Under the pieces are notes generated by a model. It saw nothing but the letters and a program-made list of their open reading frames with translations, did not search any database and was not told the origin of the DNA. Positions 36,350-47,900 of a DNA stretch of 64,000 nucleotides are shown here, piece by piece (within the stretch, counting starts at the first letter, position 1; each line of letters starts with the position of its first letter). The position numbers and the translations under genes were made by a program. The DNA comes from Thinopyrum elongatum. Its lineage: Eukaryota; Streptophyta; Magnoliopsida; Poales; Poaceae. The stretch spans positions 310,001-374,000 of the forward strand of contig JAAAXO010000108.1 in assembly GCA_011799875.1 (NCBI GenBank), read 5' to 3'.

Positions 36350-39300
36350 TGATAGAGGCGAGGGTGTCCCGATCTTTCGATGAGATGATAGCTATCGTTT
36401 TTGGTGGAGTAGACTTTGACGATCCGACTATGAACGTGCGAGGACGTCGCGCCTTAGCAATCGCTAAACCAACTCCTAGAGGTTATTGACCACGCCGGAG
36501 CACAATCAACCTGACCACGAGGGTCTATCTCCTGCAAGCAAACGAAGAACAAGCAAGAAACTAAGATTTGCAATCTGGATATTGCGAATATAAGATGAAA
36601 GCTTTATTGATCAAGGTGGGGTTCTGTGACGTCTTGGTCTGGTCGTTGAACACAAACGAAGTACGCGAAGTTGCAGCTATGGCGAACTTTTAATCTAAAC
36701 AAAACCCAAAGTCTAAACGGTGCCCTAAGGGCTGTATATATGGAGGAAGAGGGGGGGATTTCGTGGCCCTTGAAGGAGGGGTCCGAAACCAACCCTATCT
36801 CTTGTTTCCCCACACATACGGACTCTAACAATAGCCTATACTCAAGTATTTCGAAATTACATGGGCCTGGCCCAATAATAAGGTGACGCAGCACCTATAA
36901 TAGCCTCTGGACGAAATTTATGAAGTGGCATCTTGTATATTTCGTCCAAGGCTTCCTGCACTCCTTATGGTGGCTTCAAAGTCCTGAAATCATCACTTGT
37001 AACTCCGTTCTTGTTCCCCTTGCGCATGCCATCATCTCCATGCTTGAACTTGCTCCAAGGTTCCTCTTTCTTGTCCAAGCTAGGCCCTTCATTTGTAAGC
37101 AAAACAAATGTATCCAATTTAGGCAGCATCATATTCTCATGAACTTTAGAATCATTACCAAGAAACGAAAGTACCTGATAATTTAATTGGCGTGCGCGAG
37201 CTCTAGTAATTGGTCCAGTATGTATAGAAGCAGAGGCTGTGGGTGTAACAATGGTATTGATGTCCTCATCAGCAGCGGTGGTGGTATATGGTGCGGCGGC
37301 GGCGTGACAAACTGTGACAGAACTCGAAACTCTAAGGACTAGACGCTAAGACCAGCAACTAGACACGACGATGCAACCGCAAACTCAACAAAGCAAAAAC
37401 CCTAAAAAGATTATGCAAAGGCTCAGATTGGTTCGGATATGATGAACTAACCCTAATTTTTTTTTTGGCTTTTTCGTGGACTGTAGGTATGAAGAACAGA
37501 CTCGATCTAAACTACGAAAAACTGTAAAATCTCACTGAGCAACCTGGAAATCTGATACCACTTGATAGAGGCGAGGGTGTCCCGATCTTTCGATGAGATG
37601 ATAGCTATCGTTTTTGGTGGAGTAGACTTTGACGATCCGACTACGAACGTGCGAGGACGTCGCGCCTTAGCAATCGCTAAACCAACTCCGAGAGGTTATT
37701 GACCACGCCGGAGCACAATCAACCTGACCACGAGGGTCTATCTCCTGCAAGCAAACGAAGAACAAGCAAGAAACTAAGATTTGCAATCTGGATATTGCGA
37801 ATATAAGATGAAAGCTTTATTGATCAAGGTGGGGTTCTGTGACGTCTTGGTCTGGTCGTTGAACACAAACGAAGTACGCGAAGTTGCAGCTATGGCGAAC
37901 TTTTAATCTAAACAAAACCCAAAGTCTAAACGGTGCCCTAAGGGCTGTATATATGGAGGAAGAGGGGGGGATTTCGTGGCCCTGGAAGGAGGGGTCCGAA
38001 ACCAACCCTATCTCTTGTTTCCCCACACATACGGACTCTAAAAATAGCCTATACTCAAGTATTTCGAAATTACATGGGCCTGGCCCAATAATAAGGTGAC
38101 GCAGCACCTATAATAGCCTCTGGACGAAATTTATGAAGTGGCATCTTGTATATTTCGTCCAAGGCTTCCTGCACTCCTTATGGTGGCTTCAAAGTCCTGA
38201 AATCATCACTTGTAACTCCGTTCTTGTTCCCCTTGCGCATGCCATCATCTCCATGCTTGAACTTGCTCCAAGGTTCCTCTTTCTTGTCCAAGCTAGGCCC
38301 TTCATTTGTAAGCAAAACAAATGTATCCAATTTAGGCAGCATCATATTCTCATGAACTTTAGAATCATTACCAAGAAACGAAAGTACCTGATAATTTAAT
38401 TGGCGTGCGCGAGCTCTAGTAATTGGTCCAGTATGTATAGAAGCAGAGGCTGTGGGTGTAACAATGGTATTGATGTCCTCATCAGCAGCGGTGGTGGTAT
38501 ATGGTGCGGCGGCGGCGTGACAAACTGTGACAGAACTCGAAACTCTAAGGACTAGACGCTAAGACCAGCAACTAGACACGACGATGCAACCGCAAACTCA
38601 ACAAAGCAAAAACCCTAAAAAGATTATGCAAAGGCTCAGATTGGTTCGGATATGATGAACTAACCCTAATTTTTTTTTTTGCTTTTTCGTGGACTGTAGG
38701 TATGAAGAACAGACTCGATCTAAACTACGAAAAACTGTAAAATCTCACCGAGCAACCTGGAAATCTGATACCACTTGATAGAGGCGAGGGTGTCCCGATC
38801 TTTCGATGAGATGATAGCTATCGTTTTTGGTGGAGTAGACTTTGACGATCCGACTACGAACGTGCGAGGACGTCGCGCCTTAGCAATCGCTAAACCAACT
38901 CCGAGAGGTTATTGACCACGCCGGAGCACAATCAACCTGACCACGAGGGTCTATCTCCTGCAAGCAAACGAAGAACAAGCAAGAAACTAAGATTTGCAAT
39001 CTGGATATTGCGAATATAAGATGAAAGCTTTATTGATCAAGGTGGGGTTCTGTGACGTCTTGGTCTGGTCGTTGAACACAAACGAAGTACGCGAAGTTGC
39101 AGCTATGGCAAACTTTTAATCTAAACAAAACCCAAAGTCTAAACGGTGCCCTAAGGGCTGTATATATGGAGGAAGAGGACGGGATTTCGTGGCCCTTGAA
39201 GGAGGGGTCCGAAACCAACCCTATCTCTTGTTTCCCCACACATACGGACTCTAAAAACAGCCTATACTCAAGTATTTCGAAATTACATGGGCCTGGCCCA

Positions 39301-39697
39301 ATAATAAGGTGACGCAGCACCTATAATAGCCTCTGGACGAAATTTATGAAGTGACATCTTGTATATTTCGTCCAAGGCTTCCTGCACTCATTATGGTGGC
39401 TTCAAAGTCCTGAAATCATCACTTGTAACTCCGTTCTTGTTCCCCTTGTGCATGCCATCATCTCCATGCTTGAACTTGCTCCAAGGTTCCTCTTTCTTGT
39501 CCAAGCTAGGCCCTTCATTTGTAAGCAAAACAAATGTATCCAATTTAGGCAGCATCATATTCTCATGAACTTTAGAATCATTACCAAGAAACGAAAGTAC
39601 CTGATATTTTAATTGACGTGCGCGAGCTCTAGTAATTGGTCCAGTATGTATAGAAGCAGGGGCTGTGGGTGTAACAATGGTATTGATGTCCTCATCA
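36350..39697 (-). repeat. CRM tandem array 2 (two 1213-bp units plus closing LTR)
   Basis: LTRs lie at 36350-37271, 37563-38484 and 38776-39697, spaced exactly 1213 bp, with 291-bp leader pieces at 37272-37562 and 38485-38775. Each leader piece starts GCAGC right after the LTR end CATCA and ends TACCACT before the next TGATAGAGG. The first two LTRs are type 2 and the last is type 1. The left edge abuts plus-strand integrase (GTTTA); the right edge abuts minus-strand protease/RT-boundary coding (AAAGA). Confidence 0.93.
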
Positions 39698-41090
39698 AAA
39701 GACGTCAGCAAACTCCTGCAAAATGTTAGTGACCGCAGGAGGCAAAGAGGAAGGCACGTCCTCGAATGAAAATAACGCCTCTTTGCACACAAAAGCATAG
39801 CAAACAGAATTGCTGAAATCTAGATCATCAATATCAGATTTGGTGGCAAGTAAGCATGCACTTTTCAATTTAACTTCAGAAGCAACACTAGATGGTTTAT
39901 TATTAGGCTTCATTTGTTGCTCAAATTCTTTTGCCACAATCTGATTTTCACTCTTATTTTTCTCCTGTTTTACTTTACTAGCTCTATTAATATCATCTTT
40001 CAAAATAGAATCAGGAGTCATAGGAAGCAAAGTAATATGTTTATCCTTATGAACAAGAGTATACTGATTGTTTCTACCATGGTGTACAGAATTTTTATCA
40101 AATTGCCATGGTCTACCAAGTAATAATGAACATGCTTGCATGGGTACCACATCACAATCAACATAATCAGCATATGTAGAGATACTAAAATGCACACGAA
40201 CAGTACGTGTTACCTTAACCTTGCCGCTGTTGTTGAACCATTGGATATAGTAAGGATGTGGATGTGGTCTTGTGGTGAGAGATAGCTTCTCCACCATATC
40301 CATGCTAGCCAAGTTGTTGCAGCTCCCTCCATCTATGATGACGCGAACAGAACGTTCCTTCACAACTCCCTTTGTATGGAACAAATTATGCCTCTGATTT
40401 TGCTCAGCTTGTGTGACCTGCACACTCAAAACACGTTGAGCAACTAAACATTCATACCTGTCAGCGTCTTCAGGAGCCATGTATTGCGTCTCATGATCAG
40501 AATCATCTCCACCGTGTTCTTCACTTGTAATAAGAGCCAAAGTCTCCTCATCATAATCACTAGCGGACTCATACCCACCATCCTCAGTAGCAATCATAAC
40601 ACGCGGAGATTGGCATTCTCTCGCATAATGAGCTCTTCCCTTACAACGACGACAAATAATATCATGTGTGTGCCCTGTTGATGCCATAGATGAAGAAGAG
40701 CTCTGGGCAGGCCCAGAAGGTGTACTCTTGGCAGATGGTGGTGGTGGTGCCTGTTTTCTTGTATCTCGATTGGAATTGGCGGCTGAAGTCAGTGGTGCCG
40801 CAGTAGGACGTGTGGGAGTAGAGGAGGCACGCGGTGTCCATGATGAAGATCGACCTGCAGAAAAATTAGTTCGCGCCAATGCCTGTCGATCCTGCACTTC
40901 ACGTTCAGCTTTACAAGCAAGATGGAATAAACGAGTGATATTATTATACTCCTTATACTCTAGAATGGTCTGAATCTCTCTATTTAATCCACCCATGAAA
41001 CGTGCAAGCATAGCTTCATTCTCCTCAACAATACCACATCTAATCATGCCAGTTTGTAATTCCTGATAATGTTCTTCTACAGAATTTTTG
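39698..41090 (-). pseudogene. CRM element C: gag C-terminus, zinc knuckle, protease to RT boundary
   Basis: A deletion at about 41090 joins leader to gag at VEEHYQELQTGMIRCG, so the natural gag start is absent. It reads MLARFMGGLNREIQ, a Ser/Thr/Pro-rich linker, the zinc knuckle CRRCKGRAHYAREC (about 40617-40657) and the protease site [12 protein letters not shown] (about 40305-40335). The rest of protease follows, with MQACSLLLGRPWQFD. A Lys-rich linker comes next, ending PAVTNILQEFADVF just before RT. The frame is open throughout. It supplies the protease region missing from element A. Just past 39698 the frame falls out of register with the LTR. Confidence 0.88.
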
Positions 41091-42084
41091 TAGTCAAAAC
41101 TCTCAGAGCTTGGACAGAGCGATTGCCAGGTGGTGTCAAACGCACGATGTAGATGTATGTGGAGCTGGGAAGGCTTATGATATGGTAGCAAAAAGGGTGA
41201 GCAATAATCAATTCAGAGATGCAATGTTGAATAAACTCTCAACGACGGTACTGTGCTGGTCCTAGGCTAGACCGTGCTAGAGACGCGAGCCTAGAACACT
41301 AACAAAAATCACGGCGCTGCACGTAAACAAGGGAGGAGCACACTCTGAATTTTTTTTTCTTTTTTTTTTGCACTTTTTTTTCCTCTTTTTTTTTTTTTTG
41401 CTCCGCAACAATTTTTTTTTTAAAAAGTCTACAAATGGTCTAAAAACTGCCTAGCCAGAATTTTCCAGACTTGTTCACGACTCGGGTAGCACGAAACTGG
41501 AACTATTTTTCCTCTGCGGGTAGCACGAAAATTGGGGAATCCGACTTGTTCACGACTCGTAGTATCGCGTGATCTGGAACTCTAAAATAAAGGAATAAAT
41601 ACTGGACTCGGACTAGGACTGGTGGCAGAGATGAATATGGTGGAACTCGGACTGGTGATGGTATATGACGGTAGTATATGTGGGCTCGGATTGGTGGTGG
41701 TATATGGACTCGGATCGGTGGTGGTATATGGACTCGGATCGGTGGTGGTATATGGACTCAGAGAAATAGCAGATAAGCTGTGGTGGTATATGGTAGGGGC
41801 GATGATGATGGTGCGGCGGCGGCGTGACAACTTGTGAACAGAACTCGAAACTCTAAAGAACTAGACGCTAAGACCAGCAACTTGACACGACGATGCAACC
41901 GCAAATTCAACAAAGCAAAAACCCTAAAAAGATTATGCAAAGGCTCAGATTGGTTCGGATATGATGAACTAACCCTAAATTTTTTTTTTTGGCTTTTTCC
42001 TGGATGTAGGTATGAAGAACAGACTCGATCTAAACTACGAAAAACTGTAAATCTCACCGAGCAACCTGGGAATCTGATACCACT
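41091..42084 (-). other. CRM element C leader
   Basis: Untranslated leader with long T-runs near 41340-41410, the 24-bp CATATACCACCAC minisatellite on the minus strand (about 41680-41760) and the primer site next to the LTR stub. Type 1 by its bases (GTGAACAGAAC, GGGAATCTG). Confidence 0.8.
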
Positions 42085-42192
42085 TGATAGAGGCGAGGGT
42101 GTCCCGATCTTTCGATGAGATGATAGCTATCGTTTTTGGTGGAGTAGACTTTGACGATCCGACTACGAACGTGCGAGGACGTCGCGCCTTAG
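42085..42192 (-). repeat. CRM LTR stub (108 bp)
   Basis: The 3'-terminal 108 bp of an LTR (TGATAGAGG to GCGCCTTAG), cut by the start of an oppositely oriented LTR at 42193. Confidence 0.9.
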
Positions 42193-43114
42193 TGATGAGG
42201 ACATCAATACCATTGTTACACCCACAACCCCTGCTTCTATACATACTGGACCAATTACTAGAGCTCACGCACGCCAATTAAAATATCAGGTACTTTCGTT
42301 TCTTGGTAATGATTCTAAAGTTCATGAGAATATGATGCTGCCTAAATTGGATACATTTGTTTTGCTTACAAATGAAGGGCCTAGCTTGGACAAGAAAGAG
42401 GAACCTTGGAGCAAGTTCAAGCATGGAGATGATGGCATGCACAAGGGGAACAAGAACGGAGTTACAAGTGATGATTTCAGAACTTTGAAGCCACCATAAT
42501 GAGTGCATGAAGCCTTGGACGAAATATACAAGATGTCACTTCATAAATTTCGTCCAGAGGCTATTATAGGTGCTGCGTCACCTTATTATTGGGCCAGGCC
42601 CATGTAATTTCGAAATACTTGAGTATAGGCTGTTTTTAGAGTCCGTATGTGTGGGGAAACAAGAGATAGGGTTGGTTTCGGACCCCTCCTTCAAGGGCCA
42701 CGAAATCCCCTCCTCTTCCTCCATATATACAGCCCTTAGGGCACCGTTTAGACTTTGGGTTTTGTTTAGATTAAAAGTTCGCCATAGCTGCAACTTCGCG
42801 TACTTCGTTTGTGTTCAACGACCAGACCAAGACGTCACAGAACCCCACCTTGATCAATAAAGCTTTCATCTTATATTCGCAATATCCAGATTGCAAATCT
42901 TAGCTTCTTGCTTGTTCTTCGTTTGCTTGTAGGAGATAGACCCTCGTGGTCAGGTTGATTGTGCTCCGGCGTGGTCAATAACCTCTCGGAGTTGGTTTAG
43001 CGATTGCTAAGGCGCGACGTCCTCGCACGTTCGTAGTCGGATCGTCAAAGTCTACTCCACCAAAAACGATAGCTATCATCTCATCGAAAGATCGGGACAC
43101 CCTCGCCTCTATCA
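42193..43114 (+). repeat. CRM LTR, full length, type 1, plus strand
   Basis: 922 bp. In sense orientation the first ~300 bp encode the end of the polyprotein; CTCHARQ-type variation (Arg to His) affects the TRARAR stretch here. A TATA element (ATATATA, 42723-42729) and a poly(A) signal AATAAA (42856-42861) follow in the order expected for U3, R and U5. Confidence 0.92.
42723..42861 (+). promoter_or_regulatory. CRM LTR promoter and polyadenylation signal (representative copy)
   Basis: TATATA box at 42723-42729 and AATAAA at 42856-42861. Most LTR copies in the block keep both. The copies at 34284 and 47351 have independent changes in the TATA box. Confidence 0.6.
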
Positions 43115-44228
43115 AGTGGTATCAGATTCCCAGGTTGCTCGGTGAGATTTACAGTTTTTCGTAGTTTAGATCGAGTCTGTTCTTCATACCTACAGTCCAG
43201 GAAAAAGCCAAAAAAAATTAGGGTTAGTTCATCATATCCGAACCAATCTGAGCCTTTGCATAATCTTTTTAGGGTTTTTGCTTTGTTGAATTTGCGGTTG
43301 CATCGTCGTGTCAAGTTGCTGGTCTTAGCGTCTAGTTCTTTAGAGTTTCGAGTTCTGTTCACAAGTTGTCATGCCGCCGCCGCACCATCATCATCGCCCC
43401 TACCATATACCACCACAGCTTATCTGCTATTTCTCTGAGTCCATATACCACCACCGATCCGAGTCCATATACCACCACCGATCCGAGTCCATATACCACC
43501 ACCAATCCGAGCCCACATATACTACCGTCATATACCATCACCAGTCCGAGTTCCACCAGATTCATCTCTGCCACCAGTCCTAGTCCGAGTCCAGTATTTA
43601 TTCCTTTATTTTAGAGTGCCAGATCACGCGATACTACGAGTCGTGAACAAGTCGGATTCCCCAATTTTCGTGCTACCCGCAGAAGAAAAATAGTTCCAGT
43701 TTCAAAAAAAAAACTAAGTCTGGAAAATTCTGGCTAGGCTGTTTTTAGACCATTTGTAGACTTTTTCGAAAAAAAATTGTTGCGGAGCAAAAAAAAAAAG
43801 AGGAAAAAAAAAGAAAAAAAATTCAGAGTGTGCTCCTCCCTTGTTTACGTGCAGCACCGTGATTTTTGTAAGTGTTCTAGGCTCGCATCTCTAGCACGGT
43901 CTAGCCTAGGACCAGCACATTACCGTCGTTGAGAGTTTATTCAACATTGCATCTCTGAATTGATTATTGCTGACCCTTTTTGCTACCATATCATAAGCCT
44001 TCCCAGCTCCACATACATCTACATCGTGTGTTTGACACCACCTGGCAATCGCTCTGTCCAAGCTCTGAGAGTTTTGACTACAAAGGTTGCCGATCACCAC
44101 CTGCTGCTGGGTAAGAACTGGTAAGAATTTGAGATTTGCTTGACGGATTTGTGACACCACACCACACCACCACCACTTTCTAGTAGTCTGTAGGATCATA
44201 TTCTTGTGTGTTTCTATTGCTGCTAACC
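43115..44228 (+). other. CRM element D leader (full-length reference)
   Basis: The most complete leader in the window, 1114 bp, from PBS to gag start. It carries the 24-bp minisatellite (about 43437-43515), A-rich tracts near 43700-43830 and CCACCACC runs before gag. A possible upstream ATG at 44208 is in frame with gag. The 291-bp leader piece in the arrays corresponds only to the PBS-proximal part of a related leader. Confidence 0.75.
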
Positions 44229-44918
44229 ATGGCAGGATCACAAGCCGACGAGATTGACTGGGAGAACATGACGAACAAGGAGTTGCATGATAAATTTCAG
44301 CAAATGATGAGTGGCCAGGTGGGAGATGTGCTAAACAGATTTGAAGAGGCCATGGAGAAGATAGATGGCATGGAGAAGTCGTTCGAGACAAAGCTGGATA
44401 ACAAGTTTAATGAATTGCTCACGCGTCTTCCCCAACCACCACCGGCTGCACCTGTCGCACCTCTCCAATGACAACAACAACGCCCCCTTCCAAATCAGTT
44501 CGGACGAGCGAAGCGTGTTCCTCTTGAGGATGGCCAAACTTCTGGTGCTGCTGTACCTACTGTTGATGCTTCTTTGGCTCCTGCTCCTGCTGCTGCTGGT
44601 GCCGAGGAGGAGGATGATTACGCGGGCGATTATGAGGATGAGGTTGATCAAAATCATAACTACGTGCAACCACCAGCACCAGGTCGTCCACATGCAAATA
44701 ATCGCAATGGTAGGCCTGCACCACCACTTCAGGTACGAGATCATGACCATCTTCCTAAATTAAAATTGAATATTCCACCATTCGAGGGTAGATATGTTCC
44801 TGATATATATCTTACTTGGGAGTTAGAAACTGAACAACGTTTTACATGTTTACAATATCCCGAGGAACGACGTGTTGCTGCTGCTGTTTGTGCTTTCACT
44901 AGTTTTGCATGTGTATGG
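44229..44918 (+). pseudogene. CRM element D gag N-terminal half
   Basis: Starts MAGSQADEIDWENMTNKEL at 44229 and reads a helical region (FQQMMSGQVGDVLNRFEEA, MEKIDGMEKSFETKLDNKF) and a Pro-rich linker. A frame break at the CAACAA run closes it at TGA near 44470. Gag resumes in another frame (about 44574-44918) with an acidic stretch (EEEDDYAGDYEDEVDQN) and the capsid start (LTWELETEQRFTCLQYPEE). It ends at FACVW, where an LTR terminus is joined. Truncated and frameshifted. Confidence 0.87.
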
Positions 44919-47900
44919 TGATAGAGGCGAGGGTGTCCCGATCTTTCGATGAGATGATATCTATCGTTTTTGGTGGAGTAGACTTTGACGATCCGACTAC
45001 GAACGTGCGAGGACGTCGCGCCTTAGCAATCGCTAAACCAACTCCGAGAGGTTATTGACCACGCCGGAGCACAATCAACCTGACCCCGAGGGTCTATCTC
45101 CTGCAAGCAAACGAAGAACAAGCAAGAAACTAAGATTTGCAATCTGGATATTGCGAATATAAGATGAAAGCTTTATTGATCGAGGTGGGGTTCTGTGACG
45201 TCTTGGTCTGGTCGTTGAACACAAACGAAGTACGCGAAGTTGCAGCTATGGCGAACTTTTAATCTAAACAAAACCCAAAGTCTAAACGGTGCCCTAAGGG
45301 CTGTATATATGGAGGAAGAGGGGGGGGGGGGGATTTCGTGGCCCTTGAAGGAGGGGTCCGAAACCAACCCTATCTCTTGTTTCCCCACACATACGGACTC
45401 TAAAAATAGCCTATACTCAAGTATTTCGAAATTACATGGGCCTGGCCCAATAATAAGGTGACGCAGCACCTATAATAGCCTCTGGACGAAATTTATGAAG
45501 TGGCATCCTGTATATTTCGTCCAAGGCTTCCTGCACTCCTTATGGTGGCTTCAAAGTCCTGAAATCATCACTTGTAACTCCGTTCTTGTTCCCCTTGCGC
45601 ATGCCATCATCTCCATGCTTGAACTTGCTCCAAGGTTCCTCTTTCTTGTCCAAGCTAGGCCCTTCATTTGTAAGCAAAACAAATGTATCCAATTTAGGCA
45701 GCATCATATTCTCATGAACTTTAGAATCATTACCAAGAAACGAAAGTACCTGATAATTTAATTGGCGTGCGCGAGCTCTAGTAATTGGTCCAGTATGTAT
45801 AGAAGCAGAGGCTGTGGGTGTAACAATGGTATTGATGTCCTCATCAGCAGCGGTGGTGGTATATGGTGCGGCGGCGGCGTGACAAACTGTGACAGAACTC
45901 GAAACTCTAAGGACTAGACGCTAAGACCAGCAACTAGACACGACGATGCAACCGCAAACTCAACAAAGCAAAAACCCTAAAAAGATTATGCAAAGGCTCA
46001 GATTGGTTCGGATATGATGAACTAACCCTAATTTTTTTTTTGGCTTTTTCGTGGACTGTAGGTATGAAGAACAGACTCGATCTAAACTACGAAAAACTGT
46101 AAAATCTCACCGAGCAACCTGGAAATCTGATACCACTTGATAGAGGCGAGGGTGTCCCGATCTTTCGATGAGATGATAGCTATCGTTTTTGGTGCAGTAG
46201 ACTTTGACGATCCGACTACGAACGTGCGAGGACGTCGCGCCTTAGCAATCGCTAAACCAACTCCGAGAGGTTATTGACCACGCCGGAGCAGAATCAACCT
46301 GACCACGAGGGTCTATCTCCTGCAAGCAAACGAAGAACAAGCAAGAAACTAAGATTTGCAATCTGGATATTGCGAATATAAGATGAAAGCTTTATTGATC
46401 AAGGTGGGGTTCTGTGACGTCTTGGTCTGGTCGTTGAACACAAACGAAGTACGCGAAGTTGCAGCTATGGCGAACTTTTAATCTAAACAAAACCCAAAGT
46501 CTAAACGGTGCCCTAAGGGCTGTATATATGGAGGAAGAGGGGGGGATTTCGTGGCCCTTGAAGGAGGGGTCCGAAACCAACCCTATCTCTTGTTTCCCCA
46601 CACATACGGACTCTAAAAATAGCCTATACTCAAGTATTTCGAAATTACATGGGCCTGGCCCAATAATAAGGTGACGCAGTACCTATAATAGCCTCTGGAC
46701 GAAATTTATGAAGTGGCATCTTGTATATTTCGTCCAAGGCTTCCTGCACTCCTTATGGTGGCTTCAAAGTCCTGAAATCATCACTTGTAACTCCGTTCTT
46801 GTTCCCCTTGCGCATGCCATCATCTCCATGCTTGAACTTGCTCCAAGGTTCCTCTTTCTTGTCCAAGCTAGGCCCTTCATTTGTAAGCAAAACAAATGTA
46901 TCCAATTTAGGCAGCATCATATTCTCATGAACTTTAGAATCATTACCAAGAAACGAAAGTACCTGATAATTTAATTGGCGTGCGCGAGCTCTAGTAATTG
47001 GTCCAGTATGTATAGAAGCAGAGGCTGTGGGTGTAACAATGGTATTGATGTCCTCATCAGCAGCGGTGGTGGTATATGGTGCGGCGGCGGCGTGACAAAC
47101 TGTGACAGAACTCGAAACTCTAGGGACTAGACGCTAAGACCAGCAACTAGACACGACGATGCAACCGCAAACTCAACAAAGCAAAAACCCTAAAAAGATT
47201 ATGCAAAGGCTCAGATTGGTTCGGATATGATGAACTAACCCTAATTTTTTTTTTGGCTTTTTCGTGGACTGTAGGTATGAAGAACAGACTCAATCTAAAC
47301 TACGAAAAACTGTAAAATCTCACCGAGCAACCTGGAAATTTGATACCACTTGATAGAGGCGAGGGTGTCCCGATCTTTCGATGAGATGATAGCTATCGTT
47401 TTTGGTGGAGTAGACTTTGACGATCCGACTACGAACGTGCGAGGACGTCGCGCCTTAGCAATCGCTAAACGAACTCCGAGAGGTTATTGACCACGCCGGA
47501 GCACAATCAACCTGACCACGAGGGTCTATCTCCTGCAAGCAAACGAAGAACAAGCAAGAAACTAAGATTTGCAATCTGGATATTGCGAATATAAGATGAA
47601 AGCTTTATTGATCGAGGTGGGGTTCTGTGACGTCTTGGTCTGGTCGTTGAACACAAACGAAGTACGCGAAGTTGCAGCTATGGCGAACTTTTAATCTAAA
47701 CAAAACCCAAAGTCTAAACGGTGCCCTAAGGGCTGTATCTATGGAGGAAGAGGGGGGGATTTCGTGGCCCTTGAAGGAGGGGTCCGAAACCAACCCTATC
47801 TCTTGTTTCCCCACACATACGGACTCTAAAAATAGCCTATACTCAAGTATTTCGAAATTACATGGGCCTGGCCCAATAATAAGGTGACGCAGCACCTATA

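Larger units (their letters stand above)
39698..42192 (-). mobile_element. CRM element C: partial gag-protease, leader and LTR stub
   Basis: Minus strand, reading from an LTR stub (42085-42192) through a full leader (about 41091-42084) into a gag with its N-terminal part deleted. It continues through protease to the RT boundary, where the exact LTR terminus of array 2 (39697) cuts in. The LTR stub is interrupted at CTTAG by the plus-strand LTR terminus at 42193. Confidence 0.85.
42193..44918 (+). mobile_element. CRM element D: LTR, leader and gag N-terminal half, plus strand
   Basis: A collinear 5' half of an element: LTR 42193-43114 (type 1), primer site 43117-43130, leader to 44228, gag from 44229. 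It stops at TATGG (44914-44918), where array 3 begins with an exact LTR terminus. It is head-to-head with the LTR stub of element C. Confidence 0.88.

Noticed and set aside
41340..41415. Long T-runs as a retroposon poly(A) tail
   Set aside because: They are a normal part of this family's leader, also present inverted near 43760-43830, with no LINE or SINE body or matching duplication.
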